Below are positions 43,961 through 54,748 of a stretch of 64,000 bases of DNA, in pieces. Each line of letters opens with the position of its first letter. Position 1 is the stretch's first letter. This DNA is from Kushneria pakistanensis (GTDB lineage Bacteria; Pseudomonadota; Gammaproteobacteria; Pseudomonadales; Halomonadaceae), in assembly GCF_014652795.1 (NCBI RefSeq), contig NZ_BMZM01000003.1, positions 124,001-188,000 on the forward strand. Reading direction: 5' to 3'. Made by a program: the position numbers and the translations under genes. The notes under the pieces were generated by a model, which was not told the DNA's origin, did not search any database, and saw nothing but the letters and a program-made list of their open reading frames with translations.

Positions 43961-45538
43961 ATGTCTACCCCTGCGTCATCCTGCAAGTCACAAGATAGCG
44001 CCCCGTTTCAGGCGCCACTGGTATTGATCACGATACATCACGCGTTGATTGCCCTGTCATTGGCCGCTGCCTGCCTGCTCTGGTGGAAAGAACATCTGGA
44101 TGCCGGCCGACTGGGCATTGCACTGCTGTGCTGGCTCTGGGGGCTTCAACAGGGCGTGGGGCTTTTAATGAAGCTCCATCACTGGCCCGGTTTGAAACAT
44201 TTTTCGAGCCTTGATGAGAATGAATCTGCTACCAGACTTTCCGGGGTTGCTTACCGTTATAGCTACGAGGTGCAGCAGTATTGCTATCCGAGCGGCGCAG
44301 CTACCCCCGCACTGGGGCTGACACAGCAGTCCTGTCAACTGAGCAGCACGGCCTTTGATGCCATGGTGCATCCCGATGACCGTGAAGCGCTCAAGCGCGC
44401 CCGATGCCTCGCTCTGCGCCAGGGGTACTTCGAACATATCTATCGCCTGATTCACGGCGCATCCGAACAAAAGGTGCTGGATCGAGGGATTATCCTGCAC
44501 CGCGACGGGGTGGCCGAGTGTCATGGTCTTTTGATGGATATCAGTCAGCTTGAAAAAGCCGGCACGGCTTCGCCAGATGACGCCAGGGCGTTGAAAGCCG
44601 CGGCGCCAGAACGATCGCAGGAGGATGTAGGCACTGGTAGCGGGTCTGCTGCGTCTGAAGATGTGCCACACACAGCGTCCTTTTGTACTTTCGAGGCATT
44701 ACAGCAGGCGATGACCGACAATCAGCTGCGCCTGGCCTGGCAGCCTCAGGTCCATGCTCATGATCATCGTCTTGCCGGTTTTGAAGTGCTGCTGAGATGG
44801 CAGCACCCTGATCATGGTGATATTTCCCCGGCGACCTTTATTCCCGTGGCCGAATCGACAGGGCTCATGCCCTCGCTGGGTAGCTGGGTCATTGAGGCGG
44901 CCTGCCAGCAGATTTGTTGCTGGCGCAAGCAGGGTTATCGTGTGCCGATGGTGGCCATCAATGTGTCCGTTTTGCAGCTGGACCGGACATTGCTGGCCCA
45001 TGTTTCTCATGTGCTGACGCAATACCGGCTAAAGGGTGACTGTCTGGAATTTGAAATCACCGAAAGTCGACTGATGCAGAACCTTGATGAGTGCATGCAC
45101 GTCATTTCAGCGCTGCGTCGGCAGGGCATCAGAATCTCGCTGGATGATTTTGGTACCGGCTATTCGTCACTGGACAAGCTGGCGCTTTTGCCACTGGATC
45201 GGCTCAAGCTGGACAAGAGCTTTGTCAATGCTCTGACCAGTGCCGGTTACGGCTATCACGTGATCGAGGCCGTCGTGCGCCTGGCGCATTCGCTACGGCT
45301 CATGGTTGTGGCAGAAGGAGTGGAAACGCGAGCGCAGCTGCATCTGCTCAACGAACTGGGGTGCGAGATACTGCAGGGGTACCTGTTTGGCGCAGGCGTC
45401 GGGGCCGATACGGCCGTCAGATATTTAAGACAGGATCAGACCTTTGAGAAAATTATTCCGGCTGCGCCAGATGCGTGCTTAAAAGCTGCCATTGATCGTC
45501 CCAGTATGTCTGGGGAGAATGACGAAAGCCGCTTCTGA
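43961..45538 (+). CDS. Membrane-anchored PAS-EAL cyclic-di-GMP phosphodiesterase
   Basis: A 525-residue protein with two N-terminal helices (about 20-70), a PAS-like segment (about 90-205: SSTAFDAMVHPDDREALKRARCLALRQGYFEHIYRLIHG), a low-complexity linker, and an EAL domain from about 245. The first motif is EVL (E275-V276-L277, FEVLLRW), an accepted variant of EAL; INVS, EITES, DDFGTGYSSL, KLDKSFV and VAEGVET are present, so the catalytic set looks intact for hydrolysis of c-di-GMP. No GGDEF domain. The 100 bases upstream are notably AT-rich. Its last 86 bases overlap slmA on the opposite strand. Confidence 0.9.
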   Translation: MSTPASSCKSQDSAPFQAPLVLITIHHALIALSLAAACLLWWKEHLDAGRLGIALLCWLWGLQQGVGLLMKLHHWPGLKHFSSLDENESATRLSGVAYRYSYEVQQYCYPSGAATPALGLTQQSCQLSSTAFDAMVHPDDREALKRARCLALRQGYFEHIYRLIHGASEQKVLDRGIILHRDGVAECHGLLMDISQLEKAGTASPDDARALKAAAPERSQEDVGTGSGSAASEDVPHTASFCTFEALQQAMTDNQLRLAWQPQVHAHDHRLAGFEVLLRWQHPDHGDISPATFIPVAESTGLMPSLGSWVIEAACQQICCWRKQGYRVPMVAINVSVLQLDRTLLAHVSHVLTQYRLKGDCLEFEITESRLMQNLDECMHVISALRRQGIRISLDDFGTGYSSLDKLALLPLDRLKLDKSFVNALTSAGYGYHVIEAVVRLAHSLRLMVVAEGVETRAQLHLLNELGCEILQGYLFGAGVGADTAVRYLRQDQTFEKIIPAAPDACLKAAIDRPSMSGENDESRF

Positions 45539-46055
45539 CGTACTGATTGACGCGCCCTTCGGCGGTGGCCATGAGGAGATTGGCCAAAGCCGACACACCG
45601 ATCACGGGGCGATAGCCCTGTTCGATTTCACCCGTTCGCAGGACCTGTTTGAGCTGTGTTTCAAGGCGCTCGTAAAGCTGGGTCATGCGTGTCTGAAGGC
45701 GTTCATGTTCACCGGTCAGCGCCTCACCGGTCATGATGCGACAAAGCCCCGGATTTTTTTCGGCAAAGACCAGCAGCAGGGTCAGAATGCGCTGACAGCG
45801 TGTGCTGACATCGCCGGGTTCGTTGATGATCAGCGTGACGCGCTCGAAAAGCGTCTGTTCGATATACTCGATCAGCGCCTCATACATGCGTGCCTTGCTG
45901 GGAAAATGTCGATAAAGGGCGGCTTCCGATACCCCTACCTCACGTGCCAGCGCGGCGGTCGTGATGCGCTGACCACGCCCCTGTTCCAGCATTAATGCCA
46001 GCGCCTGAAGAATCTGGTCGCGGCGCGAGCGCTTTTGTTCCCTGGTCATGGCCAT
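45453..46055 (-). CDS. slmA: Nucleoid occlusion factor SlmA (TetR family)
   Basis: About 200 residues with an N-terminal TetR helix-turn-helix (RITTAALAREVGVSEAALYRHFPSKARMYEALIEYIE), nearly identical in this region to SlmA, and a C-terminal dimer/FtsZ-binding part (NPGLCRIMTGEALTGEHERLQTRMTQLYERLETQLKQVL). SlmA binds DNA sites away from Ter and blocks FtsZ rings over the nucleoid. Starts at 46055 or 46049 (MAMTREQ) are both possible; a longer frame reaching into argB is not conserved-looking. Downstream of argB as in relatives; the 3' end overlaps the EAL gene. Confidence 0.93.
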   Translation of the reverse strand: MAMTREQKRSRRDQILQALALMLEQGRGQRITTAALAREVGVSEAALYRHFPSKARMYEALIEYIEQTLFERVTLIINEPGDVSTRCQRILTLLLVFAEKNPGLCRIMTGEALTGEHERLQTRMTQLYERLETQLKQVLRTGEIEQGYRPVIGVSALANLLMATAEGRVNQYVRSGFRHSPQTYWDDQWQLLSTHLAQPE

Positions 46056-46132
46056 CTTTTTTGATCTGCCTGCCGGGGTGCCAGGGCGGCCTCTGGCACC
46101 CATGAATGAATGCGCACCCATGGCGCGCCGGG

Positions 46133-47107
<975 letters not shown>

Positions 47108-47173
47108 TCATAAATGCCGTGATGACCGCCCCGGGCCGGCGAGATATCCGCCGGGTCGAGGCCGATCGCAGGG

Positions 47174-48556
47174 CTAGAAGGTCGGGGTAATGTCCGGGGC
47201 CACAGCCAGCAGCGCCTGACGAAAACGGTCCTGAATACGCTCAAGGGCCTCCTCGGACTTGCCTTCAAAGCGAAATACCAGCATGGGCGTGGTATTGGAG
47301 GCGCGACACAGTCCCCAGCTATCCGGATAGTCCACGCGAATGCCGTCAAGAGTCGTTCGGGTGGCCTGCGCGCCAAAGTCGGTCTCGGTAATGAAGCATT
47401 CGACGATGTCGAACTTGTTGTCGTCGGTCACCGGCACATTGATTTCGGCAGTACTCGCATCCTGGGGGAAGCGGCTGAAGTACTGATCGGCATCACCCGA
47501 CTGACGTGAGAGGATTTCAAGCAATCGTGCGGCCGAGTAAATGCCATCATCAAAACCGTACCAGCGCTCCTGGAAGAAGATGTGACCGCTCATCTCGCCG
47601 GCCAGCGCGGCACCGGTCTCCTTCATGCGTGCCTTGATCAGCGAATGACCGGTGTACCACATCTCGGGGGTGCCGCCGGCCTCCTCGATGATCGATACCA
47701 GGTTACCGGTGCTCTTGATATCGAAAATGATGCGCGCCCCGGGCTGGCGTTCGAGCAGATCACAGGCAAAGGCCATCAGGAGGCGATCGGGATAGATAAT
47801 CTCGCCGCTGGGCGTCACCACACCTACCCGGTCACCGTCGCCGTCAAAGGCCAGCCCGATGTCGGCGCCGGTCTCTCTGACCTTGTCGATCAGATCCTTG
47901 AGGTTTTCAAACTTGCCGGGGTCTGGATGGTGGTTGGGGAAGCGCCCGTCGATCTCTTCAAACAGCGGCGTCACGTCGGCCCCCAGGCGCCGGATCAGTT
48001 CCGGACCCAGCTCGCCGGTGACACCATTGCCGCAGTCCACCACGACACGCAGCGGCCGCTCCAGGGTGACATCGTCAAGAATACGGGTCAGATAGCTCTC
48101 GCGAAGATCATGCTGACGACAGCTGCCTTCCCCGGAGGACAGATCATCCTGCTCGATACGCCGATAAAGGCCTGTGATGTCATCCCGCGACAGGGCGTGG
48201 CCGCCCAGCACGATCTTGAAACCGTTGTAGTTCGATGGGTTGTGGCTGCCGGTCACGGCCACGCCCGAGGTAATGCCTTCCAGCACATGAGTGGCAAAGT
48301 AGAGCACCGGCGTGGGTACCATGCCGATATCCACCACGTCACAGCCGGCCGCGCAAAGCCCCTCGATCAGGGCGGCCGATAGCATCGGGCCCGAGAGTCG
48401 GCCGTCACGACCGACGGCCACGCCCCTTTCACCGCGGGCAAGCGCCTCGCTGCCGATGGCCTGGCCAATCAGGCGCGCGGTGTCGGGCGTGAGCTGTTCG
48501 TCGACCACGCCGCGAATGTCGTAGGCACGAAAGATGGAGGCACTTACCTGTGTCAT
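47174..48556 (-). CDS. algC: Phosphomannomutase/phosphoglucomutase
   Basis: A 460-residue alpha-D-phosphohexomutase making mannose-1-P/glucose-1-P for exopolysaccharide and LPS. The start MTQVSASIFRAYDIRG follows AGGAA by 8 bases. The phosphoserine loop is GVAVTGSHNPSNYNGFKIV, the Mg loop AFDGDGDRVGVV, the sugar loop GEMSGHIFF and the C-terminal phosphate loop DGIRVDYPDSWGLCRASNTTPMLVFRFE. The gene order with dut-coaBC and argB matches pseudomonads, supporting AlgC-type dual specificity. The longer open frame 5' of the start is antisense-like to dut. Confidence 0.95.
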   Translation of the reverse strand: MTQVSASIFRAYDIRGVVDEQLTPDTARLIGQAIGSEALARGERGVAVGRDGRLSGPMLSAALIEGLCAAGCDVVDIGMVPTPVLYFATHVLEGITSGVAVTGSHNPSNYNGFKIVLGGHALSRDDITGLYRRIEQDDLSSGEGSCRQHDLRESYLTRILDDVTLERPLRVVVDCGNGVTGELGPELIRRLGADVTPLFEEIDGRFPNHHPDPGKFENLKDLIDKVRETGADIGLAFDGDGDRVGVVTPSGEIIYPDRLLMAFACDLLERQPGARIIFDIKSTGNLVSIIEEAGGTPEMWYTGHSLIKARMKETGAALAGEMSGHIFFQERWYGFDDGIYSAARLLEILSRQSGDADQYFSRFPQDASTAEINVPVTDDNKFDIVECFITETDFGAQATRTTLDGIRVDYPDSWGLCRASNTTPMLVFRFEGKSEEALERIQDRFRQALLAVAPDITPTF

Positions 48557-48584
48557 GGGAATGTTCCTGTCATGTAAGCCAGCG

Positions 48585-49070
48585 TCAGTGTCGCCCCGAA
48601 TGGCCAAAGCCGCCGGCGCCACGAATCCCGGTGTCGTCGTCACCGGGCGTGAAGTCGTCCACGACCTCCAGTTCGGCCTGGATAACCGGCACCAGCACGT
48701 ACTGGGCGATGCGCTCGAACGGCTCGAGCGTGACGTGTTCCTGACCACGGTTCCAGACCGAGATCATGAGCTCGCCCTGATAGTCGGCATCGATCAGCCC
48801 GACCAGGTTGCCCAGCACGATGCCGCGCTTGTGACCCAGCCCCGAGCGGGGCAGGATCATGCCGGCCCACGCCGGATTGGCAATATGGACGGCCAGACCG
48901 GTGCGTACCAGTTCGCAGTCGCCGGGCGCCAGCGTCAGCGGGGCGTCCAGCAGGGCACGCAGATCCATGCCGGCACTGCCGCGCGTGGCGTAATGGGGCA
49001 GGGGGTATTCGCGTACCCGATCATCAAGAATCCTGACCTGCAGGCGCGGCCGGTCGGAAGAAGCAGTCAT
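48585..49070 (-). CDS. dut: Deoxyuridine 5'-triphosphate nucleotidohydrolase
   Basis: A 161-residue trimeric dUTPase that makes dUMP and keeps uracil out of DNA. All five motifs are present: [38 protein letters not shown] (motifs 2 and 3), [10 protein letters not shown] and the C-terminal [11 protein letters not shown] (motif 5, RGxGGFGSTG-like). It overlaps coaBC by ATGA and precedes algC by 28 bases. Confidence 0.97.
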   Translation of the reverse strand: MTASSDRPRLQVRILDDRVREYPLPHYATRGSAGMDLRALLDAPLTLAPGDCELVRTGLAVHIANPAWAGMILPRSGLGHKRGIVLGNLVGLIDADYQGELMISVWNRGQEHVTLEPFERIAQYVLVPVIQAELEVVDDFTPGDDDTGIRGAGGFGHSGRH

Positions 49071-50428
49071 GAGGAAGCAGAGCTCCGCGTTGGTTGATGC
49101 CCATGGTAAAGGGGCAGCATGTAATCAAGAATAGCGCGCGCCAGATCCTGCTTGGGGCGCGGTGACAGCGTATGCGACATCACCGGATCATCCGGTCCGC
49201 TGGCGGCGAGATGATACAGCACGGCGGCATTGTCATCGGCCCCAAAGCCCAGTCCTGGTGCTGCCACATCATTGGCCACGATCAGATCCAGGCGCTTGCG
49301 CACGAGCTTGTCATGGGCATGGCGCGCCAGTTCCCGGGTTTCGGCGGCAAAGCCTATCGTAAAGGGCGCATGCTCGCTGGCGGTGACGGTGGCGATGATA
49401 TCGGGGTTTTCGGTCAGGTTCAGTGTCAGGGAGGTGGTGCCGGGTACTTTCTTGAGCTTGTGCTCGGCGACATCCAGCAGGCGGTAATCGGCGACCGCCG
49501 CACAGCCGATGAAAATATCGCAGGTTGATAGTGCAGCGTTCACGGCCGCCAGCATGTCCATGGCGCTGATCACATCCACACGCGTAATACCTTCAGGCGT
49601 GGGCAGCGACACCGGCCCGGCAATCAGGGTTACCCGTGCTCCCAACGTGCGGGCGGCCTCGGCCAAGGCAAAGCCCATCTTTCCCGAGCTGTGGTTGGAG
49701 AGATAGCGCACCGGATCGATGGCTTCGCGGGTGGGGCCGGCCGTGATCACGACATGGCGTCCGGCAAGCGCGCCGGTATCTGCTTCGTTGCTGGCCGCCA
49801 TGAAGGCATCAGGCGCCGGGGCGCAATCGTCGTGCTTGGGCGTGACATCCAGCGGCAGCGCGCCAGAAGAGGGCGCCTTTCCCGACAGCGTCTCCTCCAG
49901 TGTGGCAACAATGGCTTCCGGCTCCAGCATGCGACCGCCGCCGACATCGCCACAGGCCTGCTCGCCGGCATCAGGGCCGAGCTGTTGCCAGCCCATCTCC
50001 GTGAGCATGGCAGCATTGCGCTGACTGGCGGGATGCGACCACATGGCTTGGTTCATGGCAGGTGCCAGTAAACAGCGCGCCCGGGTGGCCAGGCACAGGG
50101 TGGTGAGCAGATCATCGGCCATGCCGGCGGCCAGGCGTGCCATCACATCGGCGGTGGCCGGCGCAATCAGCACGATGTCGGCCCATTTGGCCAGCTCGAT
50201 ATGGCCCATGCCGGCCTCGGCCTGCGGGTCCAGCAGTGAGGTGCGGACCTCCTCGCCGGTCAGGGCCTGCAGGGTCAGCGGCGTGATAAAGGCCTGAGCG
50301 CCCTCGGTCATGACCACGCGAACCTCGGCACCGGCCTTTTTCAAAAGGCGCGCCAGCACCGCACTCTTGTAGGCCGCGATGCCGGCACTGATTCCCAGAA
50401 CAATGCGTTGACCAGCCAGTCGTGACAT
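49067..50428 (-). CDS. coaBC: Bifunctional phosphopantothenoylcysteine decarboxylase/synthetase CoaBC
   Basis: A 453-residue two-domain coenzyme A enzyme. The start [22 protein letters not shown] is set by GGAG 6 bases before it. The N-terminal flavin CoaC domain has the catalytic His region and [16 protein letters not shown]; the C-terminal CoaB domain has [37 protein letters not shown] and [11 protein letters not shown] 50-residue linker separates them. Divergent from the acid phosphatase gene; the first gene of a leftward dut-containing operon. Confidence 0.96.
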   Translation of the reverse strand: MSRLAGQRIVLGISAGIAAYKSAVLARLLKKAGAEVRVVMTEGAQAFITPLTLQALTGEEVRTSLLDPQAEAGMGHIELAKWADIVLIAPATADVMARLAAGMADDLLTTLCLATRARCLLAPAMNQAMWSHPASQRNAAMLTEMGWQQLGPDAGEQACGDVGGGRMLEPEAIVATLEETLSGKAPSSGALPLDVTPKHDDCAPAPDAFMAASNEADTGALAGRHVVITAGPTREAIDPVRYLSNHSSGKMGFALAEAARTLGARVTLIAGPVSLPTPEGITRVDVISAMDMLAAVNAALSTCDIFIGCAAVADYRLLDVAEHKLKKVPGTTSLTLNLTENPDIIATVTASEHAPFTIGFAAETRELARHAHDKLVRKRLDLIVANDVAAPGLGFGADDNAAVLYHLAASGPDDPVMSHTLSPRPKQDLARAILDYMLPLYHGHQPTRSSASS

Positions 50429-50548
50429 CCAGGGCTCCATGGGCATAACGGTAATCAAGGGGGTGCTACCTTACCACTGCGTGCCTGACGTGCGTAGCAT
50501 CAGGCCGGCCCGTAACAACCACAATGAATGCTTGAGAAGGACACTGCC

Positions 50549-51430
50549 ATGCCCTTGAGACATACCCTTGCACTTTCTTCCCTGTACCAGCGCCGTCTGG
50601 TCCCGGCGCTTTCGGCATTCGCCATCGGTGTCGCCCTGAGCGGCTGCGCCAGCCAGGCACAACCGACATCTTCGACCTACAGCAGTGCTGATCTCAACGA
50701 GCAGCTTGTCATGGCCACGGTCTGGATGCAGAGCGCTGCCGAATACCGGGCACTCTCATTCCAGGCGTTCAACGTGGCTCGCTTGCGCCTTGATCAGGCG
50801 CTTGAAGAACATAAGTCAGGTGATCGGCCGCTGGCGGTGATCGTCGACTGCGACGAGGCCGTGATCGACAATACTGCCTTTCAGGCCTGGCTGATCGGGC
50901 GTAATGAGCAGTACTCCAGCGACAGCTGGAATGCCTGGGTCGAGGATGCTCAGGCCCGCGCGATGCCCGGCGCGGGTGAGTTTCTCGATTACGCACACTC
51001 ACGTGGGGTGGAAGTCTTCTATGTCACCAACCGCAGGGCGAGTGGACTGGCCGCCACCATGAAGAATCTGAAGCAGCTTGATTTTCCGTGGGTCGATGAG
51101 GCGCACATGATGCTGCGCACTGATACGGGCGATAAACAGCCGCGCCGCGATGCAGTCATGTCCACGCATGACGTGGCGCTGTTGATCGGTGACAACCTGG
51201 CCGATTTTGACAGCCGCTATGACGCTGACGATGTGGCCACGCGCAATGCTCAGGTCATTCAGGATCGCGCACACTTTGGCGAGCGCTACATCGTGCTGCC
51301 CAACCCGACCTATGGCGGCTGGGAGGCAGCGCTTTATGATGGTAACCATTCGCTGTCACCGCGTGAGAAGGATCAGCGCCGCCGGGCAGCGTTGCGGACC
51401 TGGTCGGGGCCTGCGCAGCAGTCACCCTGA
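50549..51430 (+). CDS. 5'-nucleotidase/acid phosphatase lipoprotein e(P4) family (HAD class C)
   Basis: A 293-residue lipoprotein. The signal peptide ends in the lipobox LSGC (VALSGCASQ), so it is lipidated and outer- or inner-membrane attached. The HAD motif I is VDCDEAVIDN (D-x-D-E), motif II is VTNRR and motif IV is LIGDNLADFDSRY. e(P4) members hydrolyse nucleoside 5'-phosphates or NMN outside the cytoplasm for uptake. AAGGA stands 7 bases before the ATG at 50549. Confidence 0.93.
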   Translation: MPLRHTLALSSLYQRRLVPALSAFAIGVALSGCASQAQPTSSTYSSADLNEQLVMATVWMQSAAEYRALSFQAFNVARLRLDQALEEHKSGDRPLAVIVDCDEAVIDNTAFQAWLIGRNEQYSSDSWNAWVEDAQARAMPGAGEFLDYAHSRGVEVFYVTNRRASGLAATMKNLKQLDFPWVDEAHMMLRTDTGDKQPRRDAVMSTHDVALLIGDNLADFDSRYDADDVATRNAQVIQDRAHFGERYIVLPNPTYGGWEAALYDGNHSLSPREKDQRRRAALRTWSGPAQQSP

Positions 51431-51440
51431 TTGAGGAGAG

Positions 51441-51470
51441 AGGGGCACGTCATGTGCCCCTTTCTGTTTT
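51441..51470 (+). terminator. Terminator after the acid phosphatase gene
   Basis: AGGGGCAC pairs with GTGCCCCT around GTCAT and is followed by TTTCTGTTTT. It lies between convergent genes and may serve both. Confidence 0.8.
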
Positions 51471-51480
51471 GTGGGACGTA

Positions 51481-52569
51481 TCAGCTCATGTACTGCGCGC
51501 CGCGGGCATTGACGAAAATCGAGTAGATGCCGTGACTGGCGGCCATGAAAAGCCGGTTGCCCTGAGGGCCGCCGAAACACAGATTGGCGCAGCGCTCCGG
51601 CAGGCTGATATGGCCGATGGCCTTGCCGTCGGGATCAAAAACGCGCACGCCATCCAGGGCTTCCGGGTCCGCCTCGGGAGAGCCCGAGCTTCCCCAGCCG
51701 CACCACAGATTGCCATGTTCGTCGCATTTGATGCCGTCGAGCCCACCAAAACCTTTCGCCTCGATATGGCGGGTGCGCTCACCCAGCGTGCCATCGTCAT
51801 TGACCCGGTATGCCCAGACAAGTCGATCCGGTTTGGCGCGCCCCTCCACGACATAGAGCCGCTGTTCGTTGGGTGAGAAGCACAGCCCGTTGGGGCCGGC
51901 AATGTCATCAATGACGCGGGTGACGCCCAGCGTGTCGCCGTCGATGCGATAGACCCCGTGGGGCAGCTCGGTCTCGATTTTATGGCCTTCGTAATAGCCG
52001 CCGGCCTGAAAGGGTGGATCGGTAAACCAGATCGAGCCATCGCGCTTGACCACGATGTCGTTGGGTGAGTTGAAGCGCTTGCCCTCGAAATTGTCTGCCA
52101 GTACCGTGATCCGGCCATTGTGTTCGGTACGAGTAATGCGCCGGCCAATATCGTGCGTGGTGGAGCCTTCACATACGATCAGACGGCCCTGACGATCGCG
52201 CGTCATGCCGTTGGAGAAGTTGGCATTCTCTCGATAGACGCCCAGCGACTGGCTGATCTCGTCCCAGCGCACAATGCGGTTGTTGGGAATGTCGCTGACC
52301 AGCAGATAGTTGCCATCGCCAATCCAGACAGGCCCCTCAGCCCAGCGCAGACCGTCGGCGAGCTTTTCAACGCTGGCATTGAAAATGCGCAGATCCAGAA
52401 AGCGCTCATCCAGAATCTGCACGGCGGGGTCCGGGTAGCGCTGGTTGAGCGGCTGCGCACTGACAGGGCGCGCGAGCGATACGCCGGCGACCATGGCAGC
52501 GCTGCAGGCCAGTGACTGTTTGAGAAACGCACGGCGCAGGCCGCTATCACAATGATGTGGTGTGTCCAT
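51481..52569 (-). CDS. SMP-30/gluconolactonase-family protein, Tat-exported
   Basis: About 362 residues with a twin-arginine signal ([28 protein letters not shown]) and a six-bladed SMP-30 beta-propeller. Metal-site motifs: [21 protein letters not shown] (Glu), [27 protein letters not shown] (Asn-Asp) and [22 protein letters not shown] (Asn). Members hydrolyse sugar lactones or related esters; the substrate here is unknown. I prefer the ATG at 52569 because GAAAGGG stands 6 bases before it but touches the earlier ATG at 52575. A LacI-type palindrome lies 18 bases upstream. Confidence 0.9.
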   Translation of the reverse strand: MDTPHHCDSGLRRAFLKQSLACSAAMVAGVSLARPVSAQPLNQRYPDPAVQILDERFLDLRIFNASVEKLADGLRWAEGPVWIGDGNYLLVSDIPNNRIVRWDEISQSLGVYRENANFSNGMTRDRQGRLIVCEGSTTHDIGRRITRTEHNGRITVLADNFEGKRFNSPNDIVVKRDGSIWFTDPPFQAGGYYEGHKIETELPHGVYRIDGDTLGVTRVIDDIAGPNGLCFSPNEQRLYVVEGRAKPDRLVWAYRVNDDGTLGERTRHIEAKGFGGLDGIKCDEHGNLWCGWGSSGSPEADPEALDGVRVFDPDGKAIGHISLPERCANLCFGGPQGNRLFMAASHGIYSIFVNARGAQYMS

Positions 52570-52586
52570 CGGCATCCCTTTCTGTT

Positions 52587-52600
52587 TGTTAGCGCTAACA
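52587..52600. promoter_or_regulatory. LacI/GalR-family operator palindrome
   Basis: TGTTAGCGCTAACA is a perfect 14-bp palindrome with a central CG, the layout of LacI/GalR-type operators (TGnnAnCGnTnnCA). It sits 18 bases before the SMP-30-like start, where a bound repressor would block initiation. No LacI-family gene is present in the window. Confidence 0.8.
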
Positions 52601-52681
52601 TGAACTCGTACTTACGCTAGGGGATGCCGGGTCGTTTGGGTATCCGCCAATATGCCAGGAAGCGAGATCCCTTATCAGCAT

Positions 52682-52703
52682 TGCCGGGCGGGTGCGCCCG
52701 GCA
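52682..52703 (-). terminator. Hairpin after the quinone oxidoreductase gene
   Basis: TGCCGGGCG pairs perfectly with CGCCCGGCA around GGTG, 16 bases after the stop of the leftward gene. No T-run follows on the minus strand, so it may be a weak terminator or a 3' stabiliser. Confidence 0.5.
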
Positions 52704-52718
52704 GTGTTGTGGAGTGTC

Positions 52719-53735
52719 TCAGTCGAGGGTGATAACGACCTTGCCCAGATGCTGCTGGCTTTCAAGGTGTTCAAACGCAGCACGAGCCTCATTGAAGCCG
52801 AAGGTGCGATCGATAACGGGCTTGATGCGGTGATGAGCAATGGCGCGGTTCATCTGCTCGAACATCTCGCGTGAGCCCACAAAGATGCCCCGCATCAGGA
52901 CGCTTTTGCGCATGATGTCGGTCGGGTTGATCTCGCCTCCGGTCAGCACGCCGATCAGGTTGACCTGGCCGCCGAGACGGGCGGATTCAATCGAGCGCGG
53001 CAGGGTGCCGGCGCCGCCCACTTCCACCACATGGTCCACACCACGCCCGTCGGTCAGACGCTGAACTTCTTCCTGCCACTCGGGCGTCTGGCGGTAGTTG
53101 ATGGTGTCATCAGCGCCCAGCTCGCGCACGCGGGCGAGCTTGTCATCGCTGGAGGAGGTCTGGATGGCACGGGCGCCGGCGGCGCGGGCAAACTGCAGAC
53201 CGAACATGGAGACACCGCCGGTACCCAGCAGCAGTACGCTGTCGCCGGCCTTGAGCGGCGACTTTCCCGCATACAGGGCATTCCAGGCGGTGACGGCGGC
53301 GCAGGGCAGGGTTGCGCCTTCCTCAAAGGAAAGGTGCTCGGGCAGTGTGACCAGTCCCTGCTGGTCGAACAGCACGTACTCGCTGAGCACGCCGTCCACG
53401 GCGCCGCCCAGCGCCGAGCCCGGGTGGCTGTCGTTGACCTCACCACCCAGCCAGTTCTGCATGAAGATGCCGGCCACACGGTCACCGACTCCAAAGCGGG
53501 TCACGTCCTCACCGATCTCGACCACCTCACCGGCGCCGTCAGACAGCGGGACGCGATCCTGGGCAACGCCGCCGCGGCCATACCTGCCGGTGACGATCAT
53601 CAGATCACGGTAGTTGAGTGACGCCGCACGCATGCGCACCAGCACCTGGCCACGCGCCGGGCGAGGTGTGTCGCGCTCGGCGAGGGTTAGATCACTGATG
53701 GCGCCGGTCTTGGGTAGCGTATAAAGCCGCATCAT
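52719..53735 (-). CDS. Medium-chain dehydrogenase/reductase, quinone-oxidoreductase-like
   Basis: A 338-residue soluble NAD(P)-dependent oxidoreductase. The GroES-like N-terminal part has AASLNYRDLMIVTGRY, where zinc ADHs would have Cys, and no catalytic Cys-His zinc set or structural four-Cys lobe is seen; this points to the zinc-free quinone oxidoreductase group. The Rossmann loop is LLLGTGGVSMFGLQFARAAGARAI. AAGGAG lies 4 bases before the first of two adjacent ATGs. Substrate unknown. Confidence 0.88.
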   Translation of the reverse strand: MMRLYTLPKTGAISDLTLAERDTPRPARGQVLVRMRAASLNYRDLMIVTGRYGRGGVAQDRVPLSDGAGEVVEIGEDVTRFGVGDRVAGIFMQNWLGGEVNDSHPGSALGGAVDGVLSEYVLFDQQGLVTLPEHLSFEEGATLPCAAVTAWNALYAGKSPLKAGDSVLLLGTGGVSMFGLQFARAAGARAIQTSSSDDKLARVRELGADDTINYRQTPEWQEEVQRLTDGRGVDHVVEVGGAGTLPRSIESARLGGQVNLIGVLTGGEINPTDIMRKSVLMRGIFVGSREMFEQMNRAIAHHRIKPVIDRTFGFNEARAAFEHLESQQHLGKVVITLD

Positions 53736-53870
53736 GAGTCTCCTTAAAATTAACCGGGTAATAGATCAAGCGTAGCGGGTGCAGGGGTGGGGCAAAAGTC
53801 GCGTATGGTTTCAGTTTCGGGGGCAAACGCCGTTAACCCTTTATCAGGATATGCTGTTAAAGGAGGGGTG

Positions 53871-54545
53871 GTGAGTATCAGTCACTGGCCGGAAGGCGAG
53901 CGGCCGCGGGAAAAGCTGATCAATCTGGGCGCGCAGGCGCTGTCGGATGCCGAGCTTCTGGCGATCTTTTTACGGGTGGGCGTCAAGGGGCGTTCGGCGG
54001 TGGATCTGGCGCGTGATCTTTTAAGCGAATTCGGCGGGCTGCGGCCCTTGCTGGAAGCCGATCGTGGCACGTTTTGTCAGGCGCACGGGCTGGGCGATGC
54101 CAAGTACGTGCAGCTGCAGGCGGCGCTCGAGCTGTCGCGTCGGCACCTGGAAACGCTTCTGATGCGCGGCGACGCGCTCAATTCCCCCACCATGGTGCGA
54201 CGCTTTTTAAGCGCCCATCTGCGCGATCTGGGCCATGAGGTATTCGCGGCCCTGTTTCTGGACAGTCAGCATCGGGTACTGCGCTTTGAAAAGCTCTTTA
54301 CCGGCACGCTGGATGCCGCCGCCGTCTATCCGCGCGAAGTGGCCCGGCGGGCATTGGCGCTCAATGCCGGCGCCGTGATCTTTGCTCATAATCATCCTTC
54401 CGGTGTGGCCGAACCCAGCGATGCCGATCGTCACATCACCACACGGCTGGTCGAGGCACTGGGGCTTTTCGACATTCGAGTGCTGGATCATTTTGTAGTC
54501 GGCGATGGCGACGTCGCCTCCTTTGCCGAGCGAGGCTGGCTGTAG
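53871..54545 (+). CDS. radC: RadC/YeeS-family JAMM-domain protein
   Basis: A 224-residue protein with an N-terminal helix-hairpin-helix region ([18 protein letters not shown]) and a C-terminal JAMM metalloprotease-like fold: the Glu near [13 protein letters not shown], and [15 protein letters not shown] with the H-x-H...D zinc ligands. The start is GTG 53871 ([16 protein letters not shown]) behind AGGAGG; adjacent GTG 53868 and an upstream ATG at 53787 are alternatives. The former role in DNA repair is doubtful; the activity is unknown. Upstream of rpmB as in E. coli. Confidence 0.93.
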   Translation: MSISHWPEGERPREKLINLGAQALSDAELLAIFLRVGVKGRSAVDLARDLLSEFGGLRPLLEADRGTFCQAHGLGDAKYVQLQAALELSRRHLETLLMRGDALNSPTMVRRFLSAHLRDLGHEVFAALFLDSQHRVLRFEKLFTGTLDAAAVYPREVARRALALNAGAVIFAHNHPSGVAEPSDADRHITTRLVEALGLFDIRVLDHFVVGDGDVASFAERGWL

Positions 54546-54587
54546 GGCTAATAATACCGGCGCACAGGCAATTATCTTCCAGTGTGC

Positions 54588-54616
54588 TTGCCGATCAGGG
54601 GGCGCTCTGGTATAAA
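54588..54616 (+). promoter_or_regulatory. rpmBG promoter
   Basis: TTGCCG (54588-54593), a 17-base spacer and TATAAA (54611-54616) make a good sigma-70 promoter. The transcript would begin about 125 bases before rpmB, leaving a leader that contains a second TTGAC-like element. Confidence 0.7.
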
Positions 54617-54748
54617 GTACGCCCTTTGACTTTCTGCGGGTTATGAACAGGGGGCAGGGAGGCGTATCGCCTGCCACTTCTCACCGGTTTGCCCGATACT
54701 TAATAGACACTCATGTGGGGCCCATTGGGCTCACGGCTGGAGGCTTCC

